The notes: generated by a model from the sequence alone, not told the origin. DNA of 64,000 nt from Planctomycetota bacterium (GCA_016745075.1 JADGDD010000012.1:1-64000), one strand, 5' to 3'; counted from the first letter of the stretch, positions 35,682 to 45,169 are shown. Numbers and translations are program-made.

Positions 35682-36038
35682 GTGAGCAGCAACTTTGCAA
35701 AACAGTTTAACAGCAAAGGCCGCCCCATGCTCTGGGCTTTGCATAGTGAAACCATTAACTACGTCAGTAGCGAAGGCATTCAGAGTGAATTACTCGTTAT
35801 CTGGAAGCGCATCAATCCCACGAGTGCAGATGCAGAGGGCCTTGGGGTCGATGAATTTCACGCAGAGGCACAAGCCATTGTGAAAATTGAAGACATGCCT
35901 GTGCCTAATGGTATGGCAACGCTTATTCGAGAAGGTGAAGAATGGGCTATCCGAGATATTGAACGGCAAGACGAATGGACATGGATTTATCACTTAGCAC
36001 AACCGGATGAAGATATTCATCTTCCTGAAAGGATATAG
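35682..36038 (+). CDS. Neck protein, hypothetical
   Basis: The 118-aa protein starts at GTG, one base after the preceding stop (MSSNFAKQFNSKGRPMLWAL); the ORF track start 44 codons upstream lies within the membrane-protein gene. It is compact and beta-rich with EEWAIRDIERQDEWTWIYHLA. Position between capsid and tail genes suggests a head-completion or stopper protein. No family is firmly recognised. Confidence 0.6.
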   Translation: MSSNFAKQFNSKGRPMLWALHSETINYVSSEGIQSELLVIWKRINPTSADAEGLGVDEFHAEAQAIVKIEDMPVPNGMATLIREGEEWAIRDIERQDEWTWIYHLAQPDEDIHLPERI

Positions 36039-36042
36039 AACT

Positions 36043-36528
36043 ATGCCACTGCAAGCCGTTGGTATTTTAGCAACTCCCCTTCTGAGACTTAAAAGCATGC
36101 TCGCTGCATCCGAGAATTTTCAGGAGTGGCTTGGTCTCTCTGTTAACCCAGACGACCGCATTCATGTTTTGCAAACAGCACGCCAGCCAGAGATGCCCTT
36201 TTGCTTAGTTGATTTTGGTGATCGCTTTGATCGGCAACGGGTGCTCGTCACCAACAAACGTCCATTTGAGCAAACGGCTGAGATGGTGGTCTATATACGA
36301 GCAGGCGTGCCTGACGGTCTTGATGATACGGACGCGACTGTCGATTTTTGTAATAAACTTGGCGCTGTTTGGGATGACATTGAAATGTTAAGCGGGCAAG
36401 TTGGGTATTTATTAGTAACCAGCATTTCTCTTGCCGTTGCGCCTAATCGTGTGGAACCGGAGCGCCGTACACATGTTGGTGATTATTTTGAAGCGGCACT
36501 CGCCATTACATGGAAGGCAACACACTAA
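36043..36528 (+). CDS. Tail-completion-like protein
   Basis: The 161-aa product from MPLQAVGILATPLLRLKS follows GAAAGGA. The sequence mixes helices and strands, ending YFEAALAITWKATH, like minor tail or terminator proteins that have a late beta strand. Its TAA overlaps the next ATG. The function is inferred from gene order only. Confidence 0.55.
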   Translation: MPLQAVGILATPLLRLKSMLAASENFQEWLGLSVNPDDRIHVLQTARQPEMPFCLVDFGDRFDRQRVLVTNKRPFEQTAEMVVYIRAGVPDGLDDTDATVDFCNKLGAVWDDIEMLSGQVGYLLVTSISLAVAPNRVEPERRTHVGDYFEAALAITWKATH

Positions 36529-36911
36529 TGAAAATATATTTTCTTTTACTCGCATGTGTTCTCCTCGTTCTTTCGGGCTGCTTTCTTTGGGAACGAACCG
36601 GACAAGAAACAAGTACAGGTACTGACCGACAAGTTTCTAAAACAACAGAAATCGTTGCAGGTACTGAACAAGGCCAGCCAACACACCTCAAGAAAACGGT
36701 CTTTACTGAAACCCTTACCGAACGCGAAGCCCAGCGAGATATTCACAGCTCATCACAACCAAGCACGAGTAGCTCTTCTGGCTCTGGCTTTCTCGGTATG
36801 GACACAGGAACGCTTCTTGGCATTGCGGGTACACTGCTTGGTGGTGGCGCAGGCGGGAGCTTTCTGGCTAATCGCAAACGCAGAAAAGAAACGGAAGCAA
36901 AATCATCATGA
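36528..36911 (+). CDS. Phage lipoprotein
   Basis: The 127-aa protein has a type II signal peptide with lipobox LVLSGC (Cys at residue 16), a Ser/Thr-rich disordered middle (SSSQPSTSSSSGSG) and a Gly-rich hydrophobic segment (GTLLGIAGTLLGGGAGGSFL) ahead of a basic end. It could insert in the outer membrane. An outer-membrane spanin or superinfection-exclusion role is possible. TAATG overlaps the upstream gene. Confidence 0.65.
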   Translation: MKIYFLLLACVLLVLSGCFLWERTGQETSTGTDRQVSKTTEIVAGTEQGQPTHLKKTVFTETLTEREAQRDIHSSSQPSTSSSSGSGFLGMDTGTLLGIAGTLLGGGAGGSFLANRKRRKETEAKSS

Positions 36912-36957
36912 GTGCTGCAACAGACATGAGACATGAGTGCTACAACAGACATGAGAA
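36908..36957 (+). repeat. 25-bp tandem duplication at a start codon
   Basis: ATGAGTGCTGCAACAGACAT-GAGAC is followed by ATGAGTGCTACAACAGACAT-GAGAA, 23 of 25 bases identical. The first ATG overlaps the lipoprotein stop as ATGA. Because 25 is not a multiple of three, only the second copy is in frame with the gp10-like gene. Confidence 0.8.
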
Positions 36958-37439
36958 TTGAAGGCGAGAAAGACCTCGTCAAAGCGCTCAATAAATTAGA
37001 TGAGCGCACACTACTCAAAGTCGGTAAAGGTGGCATGCGTACTGCTGCACGACCTGTTGTTCGTATGGCAAAGCGTCTTGTTCCAGTACGCTCTGGTCGC
37101 CTGCGCACATCTCTTGCCGTAAAAATAACGGTTGGTGACCATGCCCTGCTTGCGTGGATTGGCCCACGGCGTGACTTTCGTTACACGGGCACTGATAAGG
37201 TCAAACGAGTCTCTGGCTACGGTAAACAAAAAAAACGAGCCATGAAAAAAGGCGCAGTACATGATAATGTTAATCCTATCCTGTATGCCAGCGGCATAGA
37301 ATATGGCAAACAGAGCAATGGTCGCATTGCACGCAAACGAGGCGGTGTCCATTTTCTTGAGCGTGCGCTCAATGCAAATAAAAACACCGCATCAGGGCAT
37401 CTTGCAAGTGGCCTTCGTAAGTATCTTGCAAAAATATAA
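36933..37439 (+). CDS. HK97 gp10-like tail completion protein
   Basis: The 168-aa basic protein (MRIEGEKDLVKALNKLDERT, ARPVVRMAKRLVPVRSGRLRTSL, GGVHFLERAL) fits the HK97 gp10 family, which caps the head-tail junction. The start used is the ATG in the second copy of a 25-bp duplication; the internal ATG at 36951 gives the more usual family start MRIEGEKDL. No obvious ribosome site fits the first. Confidence 0.82.
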   Translation: MSATTDMRIEGEKDLVKALNKLDERTLLKVGKGGMRTAARPVVRMAKRLVPVRSGRLRTSLAVKITVGDHALLAWIGPRRDFRYTGTDKVKRVSGYGKQKKRAMKKGAVHDNVNPILYASGIEYGKQSNGRIARKRGGVHFLERALNANKNTASGHLASGLRKYLAKI

Positions 37440-37491
37440 ATAACATCTTCGCAATTCTTTCTTTTAACCACATACCATAAGGAGATTTTTT

Positions 37492-37911
37492 ATGTCTACC
37501 ATTGCCCTCGAAGGTGTCGGCGCACGTATTAAATTCTACAGTAGCAATTTAACCAGTGATCTTATTACGTTGTCACTACCCGAGCGAGCGCGTGAAGCTA
37601 TTTCAACCACCCACCTTGGAACGAAGGTCGCCAAGACCAGCAAGCCGGGGAAACTTATTGATGCGGGACAAATTTCTGCTGAATTTGACCATGACCCGGA
37701 CGCGCCTGTTCTACTCAAGCAAGACCCTGAAACGATTGCTATTCATTATCCACTTGAGGAAGGGCAGGACAATCCCGCACGCTTGTCGTTTAAGGGGTTT
37801 GTGGTGAGCGAAGGCGGCGAAGAATTTAATGTGGATACACGCATGACGACCAAGGTAACCATTCAGGTTATTTCAGATTACAGCTATACGCCTGCAACAT
37901 TACTTCCATAA
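37492..37911 (+). CDS. Major tail tube protein
   Basis: A 139-aa beta-rich protein preceded by AAGGAG. It has ISAEFDHDPDAPVLLKQDPETI and a final strand series (TKVTIQVISDYSYTP). Position just before the tail chaperone pair and its compact size support a tail-tube role in a siphovirus-like tail. No direct family recall beyond this layout. Confidence 0.7.
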   Translation: MSTIALEGVGARIKFYSSNLTSDLITLSLPERAREAISTTHLGTKVAKTSKPGKLIDAGQISAEFDHDPDAPVLLKQDPETIAIHYPLEEGQDNPARLSFKGFVVSEGGEEFNVDTRMTTKVTIQVISDYSYTPATLLP

Positions 37912-37968
37912 ACACAACACACAAAGCTCCCCTTTTTCTTTTCATAATTTCATTCTAGGAATACCGCC

Positions 37969-38370
37969 ATGTCTATCACGCTCACTCGCGATTCTTTTCT
38001 CTCCACCTACAACACTACTGATGATATCCAGCAAGTCGAATTACCTGATGGTAATCATATCTTTATTAAGCCACTCACTGGACGTGGAGCTGATGCTTTT
38101 GCGCATGCTACACAAAACACGCCTGACCTTGCACGCTCTACCCTACTCGCCCAATGTGTTTGTGATAAAGATGGCGCACCTTTTTTCACCAATACCGATG
38201 TTTTTCGTGTTGCTGAATTACCAAATACTATCGTTCTACCCATCGTTGATGCGATCATCGAGCATAACGGCCTCAATGATGACGGAGGACAAGCAGCGCT
38301 GGGTTTTTCCGAAGCAACCCCGTCGAGCGTATCTGGTTCAGACTCGCCCGCGACACCAGCCGCAGTGTAG
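37969..38370 (+). CDS. Tail assembly chaperone, G form
   Basis: The 133-aa protein (MSITLTRDSFLSTYN, IFIKPLTGRGADAFAH) lies between tail tube and tape measure, where lambda G sits. At codon 112 the message holds G-GGT-TTT, allowing a -1 shift. Unshifted ribosomes finish at 38370 with a low-complexity tail. The two forms G and G-T coat and load the tape measure protein during tail assembly. Confidence 0.8.
   Translation: MSITLTRDSFLSTYNTTDDIQQVELPDGNHIFIKPLTGRGADAFAHATQNTPDLARSTLLAQCVCDKDGAPFFTNTDVFRVAELPNTIVLPIVDAIIEHNGLNDDGGQAALGFSEATPSSVSGSDSPATPAAV
38301..38307 (+). other. Programmed -1 frameshift site GGGTTTT
   Basis: In the G frame the bases read CTG GGT TTT, so the heptamer G-GGT-TTT fits X-XXY-YYZ exactly. 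Slipping back one base leads into an open frame of 77 codons without its own start. The position inside the tail chaperone matches lambda-like G/GT genes. Confidence 0.8.
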
Positions 38371-38540
38371 CAGAGGCCAAAGCAACTATCACGCTTAATG
38401 AATTTCGTTACTGGTCAGCATTCTATCTCTGGGAAACAGAGGCACTTATGCCAGCAGAGAAAAGGCCAAAGCGGCCCGCAAGTGCAAGTAGAGCGTGTGC
38501 AGAAATCAATAAACTTTTTGGTATTACAGAAAGGAGGTAG
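38302..38540 (+). CDS. Tail assembly chaperone, T extension (frameshifted)
   Basis: Absent from the ORF track because it lacks a start codon. In the -1 frame, bounded upstream by TGA at 38280, the sequence reads FFRSNPVERIWFRLARDTS and TLNEFRYWSAFYLWETEALM, a clearly protein-like domain, ending ITERR and TAG at 38540. Joined to the first 113 residues of G it gives a G-T protein of about 190 aa. The AAAGGAGG at its end is the ribosome site of the tape measure gene. Confidence 0.8.
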
Positions 38541-38546
38541 AAATAG

Positions 38547-40664
38547 ATGTCGAATAAAATCATCTCCCAACTGGCCGTGCTGCTTAAACTAAAAGCAGGC
38601 GGCTTTTCGTCTGGCATGAAGAAGTCACGCAAGCAGACGAAAGGCTTGGGACATGATCTTGATAAGGTAAAAGGTGCGGCCATAGGACTGAGCGGAAAGT
38701 TGCTCGGCATGGTTGGCGTTGGTGCTGGGCTGGCTGGCATTACGGCAGGCATAGCGTCAGCAAGTGACCGTATTGATGGCATAGCAAAAACATCAGACAA
38801 GCTAGGCATTGCTACTGACAAACTCGTCGGCATTCATCATGCGGCACAATTAACTGGGAATAGTATTACCCAAACCAATACGGCTTTGCAGCGCATGGTG
38901 CGCCGTGTTGCTGAAGCAGCACAAGGAACCGGCACGGCAAAAAATGCCCTTAAAGAATTAGGTATTTCTGCTCAAGAAATGAACCGCCTTGCACCCGACC
39001 AACAATTCGAGCGCCTTGCTGGTGCCATGGGAAAAGTTGGCACCAAAGCAGATAGAGTGCGCTTGGCTATGGGCTTATTCGATACCGATGGGGTGGGCTT
39101 GGTTAATACGCTAGCTCTTGGTGTTGATGGATTGCGAGATACGGCCACCGAAGCAGAAAAGCTGGGCATATCGCTCTCCCGTGTTGATGCCGCCAAAGTA
39201 GAAATGGCTAATGATGCCATGTTTCGCTTAAAACAAATAGCAACTGGTGTATTTAATCAGCTCAGCATTCAGGTAGCCCCTATCATTGTTACGGTTGCGG
39301 AAGAATTAACGGGCGCTGCTACGGCTGGAGATGGCCTTGGTGCAACGATGGGCAACATGGCCAGTTATGGTGCGAAGGCAGTCGGCTTCTTGGCAAATGC
39401 ATGGCAGGGATTAAAGATTATATTTAAAGCCACACAGCTTGGCCTCACAAAAGGGCTTGGTTGGGTTCTTGAAAAGGTAAACAATGTTATTGCTGTTACT
39501 AAATGGCTTGCAACTATTACAGGACGTGTTGGCACATTTATGTCAGCTTCTTGGGATGGTATGGGACATACTTTTGCTCTGATGGGCAATGGTATGAAAG
39601 TGGTCTTCGCTAAGACCGTTCGGCTTATTAGTAATCAGATTGGCGACCTCATCAAAAAGGCATCAGATGCGGCCTACCTTTTTGATGCGGAACTTGGATC
39701 TACCTTGCTCGCGGGTTACCATAAAATCACTGTAGCTAGTGGCGCATTTGTTGGTCAGGCTGAAACAGATTTTGCCAAAGCTGGTATGGCTGCCTACAAT
39801 GCCGCAGAAGAATCAAGCAAAGCATGGAACTCTATTTTTACAGTTATGCCAACGGGAAGTGGTAGCGACACCATTAGTAATTTCGTTGCTGGTATGGCTG
39901 TTGTTCAAGAAACGCAGCAAAAAGAACTGAATACACTGCGCAATCAATCCGTTGCTGCTGATGCCGTCTGGCAAGGCTACCAACGAATTAATCAAGCCAT
40001 ACAGGAACGTGCTGTCATCACTGCAGAGGCAGCAGCCTTAAGTGGAAGCGAAGAAGACCCGGTTATCGCTGCAGAAAAAGCGCGGCAGTCGATGCTTGAG
40101 GAAATGGCAAAAACGCATCAAGGATCACTGACGGGAATATGGTACGCGGGTTTACAGCAACGAGAGAAATTTGTGAAACAAAGTAGCTGGGCGCAAGTAA
40201 AAGATGTATTCTCCTCACTAGAAACCATGACGCGGGGCGTTGCGCAACATAGCAAGACCATGTTTAAGATTAACCAGGTAGCGGGTATTGCGAATGCAAT
40301 TATTAATACGGCGCAAGGTGCCACTAAAGCGCTGGCCGCATACCCTCCCCCCCTTGGCCCAATTATGGCAGGGCTCGTTGTCGCTGCTGGGGCTTCGCAA
40401 ATCATGGCGATTAAAAATACAAGCTTTGGTGGCGGTGGATCAGCTCCAAGTATTGCGGCATCTATTGCGCAACCGTCACCAAGCGGTGGCGGCGTTGGGG
40501 AAGACAGTGCTGGTGGTGATTCCAAGAGCGGGCAATCTGAACGACAAACAACTTCACAGGCATTAGTTATTCAGGGAGATTTTATTTCAGCAGAATATCT
40601 TGAAAGAATTTCACAGGAAGCCAAAGAACGAAATATAATGTTTTCGGAGATACGTCGTGGCTAA
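38547..40664 (+). CDS. Tail tape measure protein
   Basis: The 705-aa protein starts eight bases after AAAGGAGG. It has a basic N-terminus (KKSRKQTKGLGHDL), long Ala-rich helices, hydrophobic stretches (GLSGKLLGMVGVGAGLAGITAG) near residues 45 to 75 and 270 to 290, and Gly/Ser-rich terminus. Its length sets tail length; by the usual proportion of about 0.15 nm per residue this would be roughly 100 nm. A short siphovirus tail is inferred. Confidence 0.88.
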   Translation: MSNKIISQLAVLLKLKAGGFSSGMKKSRKQTKGLGHDLDKVKGAAIGLSGKLLGMVGVGAGLAGITAGIASASDRIDGIAKTSDKLGIATDKLVGIHHAAQLTGNSITQTNTALQRMVRRVAEAAQGTGTAKNALKELGISAQEMNRLAPDQQFERLAGAMGKVGTKADRVRLAMGLFDTDGVGLVNTLALGVDGLRDTATEAEKLGISLSRVDAAKVEMANDAMFRLKQIATGVFNQLSIQVAPIIVTVAEELTGAATAGDGLGATMGNMASYGAKAVGFLANAWQGLKIIFKATQLGLTKGLGWVLEKVNNVIAVTKWLATITGRVGTFMSASWDGMGHTFALMGNGMKVVFAKTVRLISNQIGDLIKKASDAAYLFDAELGSTLLAGYHKITVASGAFVGQAETDFAKAGMAAYNAAEESSKAWNSIFTVMPTGSGSDTISNFVAGMAVVQETQQKELNTLRNQSVAADAVWQGYQRINQAIQERAVITAEAAALSGSEEDPVIAAEKARQSMLEEMAKTHQGSLTGIWYAGLQQREKFVKQSSWAQVKDVFSSLETMTRGVAQHSKTMFKINQVAGIANAIINTAQGATKALAAYPPPLGPIMAGLVVAAGASQIMAIKNTSFGGGGSAPSIAASIAQPSPSGGGVGEDSAGGDSKSGQSERQTTSQALVIQGDFISAEYLERISQEAKERNIMFSEIRRG

Positions 40665-41412
40665 TGAAGAAAACCTACCACGTATTGCATGGAATAATGT
40701 ATTATCTACTGCAACAATTACTCCGAGCAGTGAGGAGTTGAATCACCTCGCCGTTTTCTCTTGTGATGACACCCTCTACCGTTCATGGCAACCGGAGAGT
40801 GATGGTACGCATACCATTGAGGCAAGCTGGACGGGGCTACAAGAAATTACCTGTTGGTGCATGTACGGTCATGGACTTGGTCTTACCGCTGGCTCTCTAG
40901 GTCTTGAATACTGGAATGGCTTTGCATGGGCACTCTTTGGCAATGGCTTTATTGCGCCAAACGGCAGCGAATGTCTCTATGAAATGAGTGAACCCATTTA
41001 TACCGACCGCATTCGCTTTGTTATTAACAGCACACCGCCCTCACGTATTGCCGCCTTATTCGTCGGTAATGATTTACTCTGCGAGGAAGGACTCACACCC
41101 GGCTGGGTTGACCCGACCATTGGGCAAAAGCAAAAGGTTGTCCATGCAACCAGTCGATCAGGCTTGGCTCTTCCGTCCATTATTGAAGATGAATTCCTTA
41201 CGCAGCGATTTACGCTCAAAGATGTGTCTATGGACTGGGCTATGAATAAATGGCTGCCATTCAAACAACACTGCCAAACGCGGCCATTCTTTTTATGGTG
41301 GAATGAACAAGCATCTCCGTGTTATTGCTCACAGGCTACTTTTGAGAATGAGCGATATAGCCGTGTGGGATTTGTAAACGTAGGTTTTTCTGCGCGTATG
41401 GTGGTACAATGA
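40657..41412 (+). CDS. Distal tail protein
   Basis: The 251-aa protein starts at GTG, overlapping the tape measure stop by eight bases. Aromatic and Cys-rich (EITCWCMYGHGLGLTAG), it is followed by the larger tail tip gene through an ATGA overlap. Position after tape measure suggests a distal tail (Dit-like) or baseplate hub part. I do not recognise its family. Confidence 0.65.
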   Translation: MANEENLPRIAWNNVLSTATITPSSEELNHLAVFSCDDTLYRSWQPESDGTHTIEASWTGLQEITCWCMYGHGLGLTAGSLGLEYWNGFAWALFGNGFIAPNGSECLYEMSEPIYTDRIRFVINSTPPSRIAALFVGNDLLCEEGLTPGWVDPTIGQKQKVVHATSRSGLALPSIIEDEFLTQRFTLKDVSMDWAMNKWLPFKQHCQTRPFFLWWNEQASPCYCSQATFENERYSRVGFVNVGFSARMVVQ

Positions 41413-43124
41413 CTTTATCAGGTGAACGGGAAAGTTTTACAGCAAAACCATTATCATTTATTGAGGTAGACCTTGATTGGGTAGATGACACTGTCCCCGC
41501 ATTTAATGGAGACGGCACGCCTTGTTACAAAACGCCAGCAACTACTGATAATATTGATGCCTTAACTATTGGCACTCGTACACGCCGTTATTGTGATACT
41601 ACTGCTGCTCAGGTCTGGGATCTTGATGCTATCCCCTGTATTGATGGGATTCGCTACCAAACAACACAACTCAAAGTAGGCGAGAGTCTGGGTTCCTTTG
41701 GACAGGTAACAATTACCCTGCGTGATTTCGTAGATGATGATCGCCTTGAAGACCCGTTTTATAGTCAGCGCACACATGACACGGCAGCGGGAACATATTT
41801 CACTAAACTCCATGCTCGCAATCCTTACATTCAAGGCCGCGCCCTCCGCGTTTTTGCTGGCTTCGCTGGCGAGGAATATAACAACGCAAATTTTGAAGAG
41901 CGGCATTATTTGATTAGGTCAATTAAAAGAACGAATAAATCTAGCTGGCAAATCATAGGCGTATCACCTTTACAACTTGCGAATTTACGCGGAGCCAAAG
42001 CACCAAAGCCGAGTGGCTGGACGCTCAAATATAACATTGGTCTTGGCAGCACGACTGCGGAACTCGTTGATTATTCTATTGCCGATGACGATCCGACTTC
42101 TGGTTACTGTTTAATCAGCGATGAAGTTTGTAGCTATACGCGGGTCAATAATGTACTTAATATAGCCAGAGGTCAATTCGCTACCACGCCTGATTCCCAT
42201 GACGCTGGCGATGGCATACAACCTGCTCTGCAATTTATTAATACGCCAGTGCAGGAAATAATACGCACGCTACTCGTAGACTACGCGGGTGTCAGTCCTG
42301 CCCTCATTCCCATTTTCGATTGGAACAACGAATCAAATAAATGGTTACAGCTCTATTCTTTATCTCCTCTGCCAATCACTGAGCCCGTTGATGTTATTGA
42401 ACTCATCAATGAAATCTGTGAACAAGTTGGCTTATTTCTTTGGTATGATGAAATTGCACAAATAATTCGCCTGCAAGCCATTCGGCCTGTGCCAACTTCT
42501 AGCATCCAGCTAGTCACTGACGATGACTTGGTCAGCGAAGTGGCAATTAACCCAGACGTATCAGCACGGGTGTCGAGGGTTGCTATGCTCTATGATAAAC
42601 GCACCCCCATTGCTGATGATGGAAAAGATGCGAGCTATCGAAAGCGACTCATAGGTCGCAACTTTGGCGATGGAACATACGAACATGGAAGCGAAAGTTT
42701 AAAAGTCATCCACTCCCGCTGGTTTGGCACCAATGATGATGCGGTTTCGGGGAGAACGGCTTTTACCATTGCCAGCACACTACGGGATGGACGAACGCTT
42801 TATACGTTCACGCTCAATAAACGGCGAGCTGATTTAGACCTTGGCAATGTCATCTCTTTAAGAACCAGAGATGCAATCGACACCACGGGGCAGATGAAAA
42901 CACTACCTGCAATTATTGTCAAACGTACGCCTGCAAAAGATGGGCTGAGTGTGGAATATATCGCGGAGCCATTTATTTATGCGGCGCGATTTATTTATGT
43001 GCTGCCAAACGATCACACCACAACCTACCCCAATACACCCGAAGCCACTCAAGATCCCGGATGGTTTCTCGCATCGAGCGATGGCACGATGCCAAACGGA
43101 GATGCGCCGTACGTGCTCGGCTAA
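41409..43124 (+). CDS. Tail tip / hub protein
   Basis: The 571-aa protein has beta-rich N-terminal half (VGESLGSFGQVTITLRDFV, HYLIRSIKRTN) and a mid-section ELINEICEQVGLFLWYDEIAQIIRL like phage hub domains that bind the tape measure end. The C-terminus ends in a Pro/Asp-rich linker. Gene order supports a tail tip role. There is no separate large fibre gene after it. Confidence 0.65.
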   Translation: MTLSGERESFTAKPLSFIEVDLDWVDDTVPAFNGDGTPCYKTPATTDNIDALTIGTRTRRYCDTTAAQVWDLDAIPCIDGIRYQTTQLKVGESLGSFGQVTITLRDFVDDDRLEDPFYSQRTHDTAAGTYFTKLHARNPYIQGRALRVFAGFAGEEYNNANFEERHYLIRSIKRTNKSSWQIIGVSPLQLANLRGAKAPKPSGWTLKYNIGLGSTTAELVDYSIADDDPTSGYCLISDEVCSYTRVNNVLNIARGQFATTPDSHDAGDGIQPALQFINTPVQEIIRTLLVDYAGVSPALIPIFDWNNESNKWLQLYSLSPLPITEPVDVIELINEICEQVGLFLWYDEIAQIIRLQAIRPVPTSSIQLVTDDDLVSEVAINPDVSARVSRVAMLYDKRTPIADDGKDASYRKRLIGRNFGDGTYEHGSESLKVIHSRWFGTNDDAVSGRTAFTIASTLRDGRTLYTFTLNKRRADLDLGNVISLRTRDAIDTTGQMKTLPAIIVKRTPAKDGLSVEYIAEPFIYAARFIYVLPNDHTTTYPNTPEATQDPGWFLASSDGTMPNGDAPYVLG

Positions 43125-43164
43125 AATAATATTTTATACTATTTAATTAAATAGGAGAATCACC

Positions 43165-43686
43165 ATGCCTTGGACCAACGTCCCCTACAAACAACCTCTC
43201 GACCCGGTCACTGCTGATGAATGGAATGGGCTCGTTGGTAATTTCGATGGTCTTGCCTCTGGCGATCCCAATGCACCAAAGGTTGCTCTTCCCAATGCGA
43301 TAACCACTACCACAATCGATACCACGCTTGTCTTGCAACCCGACGGACTCGGCGGTGTCCATTGGGGCGTTCCAAGTGGCGCAGCAAATACTGCACTAAT
43401 GAGTAAAACACAGCATACAAACTCGGTAGCGATTACGGGCCTGAGTTCTGGCTACTGGCTCGCCCATATTCTCGCCCACGTCGATCATGGAGAAATCACC
43501 GAAGCAACCGTACAAGGTTTCTGTGTTGTGCATAATGGAGTCATCATCGACCAGCATGCTATGGATACAGCAGGAAACGTTGAATTGGATACGCTGTTTT
43601 CGCTCACTGCTGGGACATTGACATTTTCGCATGGTGTGGCGCGAACAGGAAATCGATTTGTGGTGGTCGTGAATCGGGTGCGGTAA
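43165..43686 (+). CDS. Tail-tip or receptor-binding small protein
   Basis: The 173-aa protein (MPWTNVPYKQPLDPVTADEWN) has a head resembling fibre attachment regions and a beta-rich C-terminus rich in His, Thr and Val (HGEITEATVQGFCVVHNGV). It is the last phage-like structural gene and is preceded by TAGGAG. Receptor binding is plausible from position. Confidence 0.55.
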   Translation: MPWTNVPYKQPLDPVTADEWNGLVGNFDGLASGDPNAPKVALPNAITTTTIDTTLVLQPDGLGGVHWGVPSGAANTALMSKTQHTNSVAITGLSSGYWLAHILAHVDHGEITEATVQGFCVVHNGVIIDQHAMDTAGNVELDTLFSLTAGTLTFSHGVARTGNRFVVVVNRVR

Positions 43687-44166
43687 TGAATAGCGCTACT
43701 ACGGTAAACAGAACATCTGCCAGCACATTGATCTACTGCCTATGCTTCACTATACAGAAATCAGGGTAACTACTAAAGACCAATGACTTGTTTCTTTGGC
43801 AAAGATTCGAGCAGCCGCAGTATTGCGAGCAACATTAACACTCTACAAAGTGTGTAACTTAATTTTTTATTTTATGCATATAACCACACAGTCCATCAAC
43901 CCATGAATGTTCGAGCATATATGCTGACCTTGGCAGAAACTTAGTTGCCCTACAATAATCAGAAAATACCCAGGACATTGGTTCAAAAAAAACAAGAAAA
44001 ATCACCTACAAACGACATGTGCCAACTCATACAATATAGAACATATCTTAACAACCAATGTAAGAGCACGGCAAAAGAAGACTTCTCATTGATTCCATAA
44101 ATACAACATTAGCGTATTCTCAGCATAGAAGACACTTACCCACCCCTCCTCTAAACAGGACAACTC
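43687..44166. other. Gene-free junction of phage element and flank
   Basis: I see no gene. A weak hairpin ACACTctacaAAGTGT near 43840 and AT-rich runs are present. The right end of the element may lie here, but no repeat matching the area left of the recombinases was found by eye. Confidence 0.4.
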
Positions 44167-45162
44167 ATGAAGAAAACACTGCTCTACATTCTCAGCATCC
44201 CTTTCTTGCTAATTGCAATAATAACGAGCATAACCTGCCTTGTAGACCCAAACAACGGCACATTAACCCTTTCTATCATCTCTTGGGGATTTTTCATAGT
44301 CATCATATACAAAGGCAAGAAAAGCGGCAATAGCAAGAATTCCCATATCACGATAGAAACGTCTTACATTCACAACGGAGAAAACGAAAGCAGCCTTGAA
44401 GGCATGAAAGCACAAAAAATACTGAAGATCATAGATACATCATCACTGAACAGCAAACCGTGGCACAAAGACCCCGTTTCTAAAAAACAAAAAGATCTAC
44501 TTGAAGACTTCGAGGTCAAAAACATTAGCAACTTAACCAAAGGAGAAGCTTCGCTAATCATTTCAGCTATTTTTGATGAGAATAACAACCCACAACAAGG
44601 CTCATCTAGCCACCCCAACCCCGAAGACCAAAAGAATTCAATTAATTGGGCCAACAAAGTCCTTAGCGATAAAAATAAATATGTCATTTTAGATACCGAA
44701 ACGACTGGATTAGGTAAAAAGGATGAGGTCATTCAAATAGGCATTATCGACATGGATGGCAAAACACTTCTCACGCAAAATATCAAACCAACACATCACA
44801 CATCGATACCTAAAGAAGCATCTCAAGTTCATGGTTTAACGATGAAAGATCTAAAAAAATGCCCAACTTTTGATCAACTGGAAGAAAAGTTAGAAACAGT
44901 ACTTAACGGAAAAGTCATCATCGCTTACAACTCCAAATTCGATAAACGCCTCTGTATCCAAACACAAAAGATATGCGGTGGTTACCAAATCAAAAACAAA
45001 TGGTCTTGTGCCATGCTAGAATACGCCAAATTTATAGGAGAATTGAATAGCAGTAAAGGTAATTATAAATGGCATAAGCTTGAAGGTGGTGACCATAGTG
45101 CCACAGGAGACTGCATTGCCACCCTTAATGTCATTAAAAAGATGGCTGGACAAATACAATAA
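44167..45162 (+). CDS. Membrane-anchored DEDDh 3'-5' exonuclease
   Basis: The 331-aa protein has two transmembrane helices at about 4 to 25 and 32 to 48, a linker, then a DnaQ-like exonuclease from residue 170: YVILDTETTGLG (ExoI, D-x-E), IIAYNSKFDKRL (ExoII) and GGDHSATGDCIATL (ExoIII, H-x4-D). All catalytic residues are present. Membrane anchoring of such a nuclease is unusual and may point to defence against incoming DNA. Low GC and surroundings suggest transfer. It starts after AAACAGGA. Confidence 0.8.
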   Translation: MKKTLLYILSIPFLLIAIITSITCLVDPNNGTLTLSIISWGFFIVIIYKGKKSGNSKNSHITIETSYIHNGENESSLEGMKAQKILKIIDTSSLNSKPWHKDPVSKKQKDLLEDFEVKNISNLTKGEASLIISAIFDENNNPQQGSSSHPNPEDQKNSINWANKVLSDKNKYVILDTETTGLGKKDEVIQIGIIDMDGKTLLTQNIKPTHHTSIPKEASQVHGLTMKDLKKCPTFDQLEEKLETVLNGKVIIAYNSKFDKRLCIQTQKICGGYQIKNKWSCAMLEYAKFIGELNSSKGNYKWHKLEGGDHSATGDCIATLNVIKKMAGQIQ

Positions 45163-45169
45163 ACTCTCT

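Noticed and set aside
38021-38398. 125-aa ORF overlapping tail chaperone
   Set aside because: It is the +1 frame shadow; the -1 frame, not this one, carries the protein-like extension.
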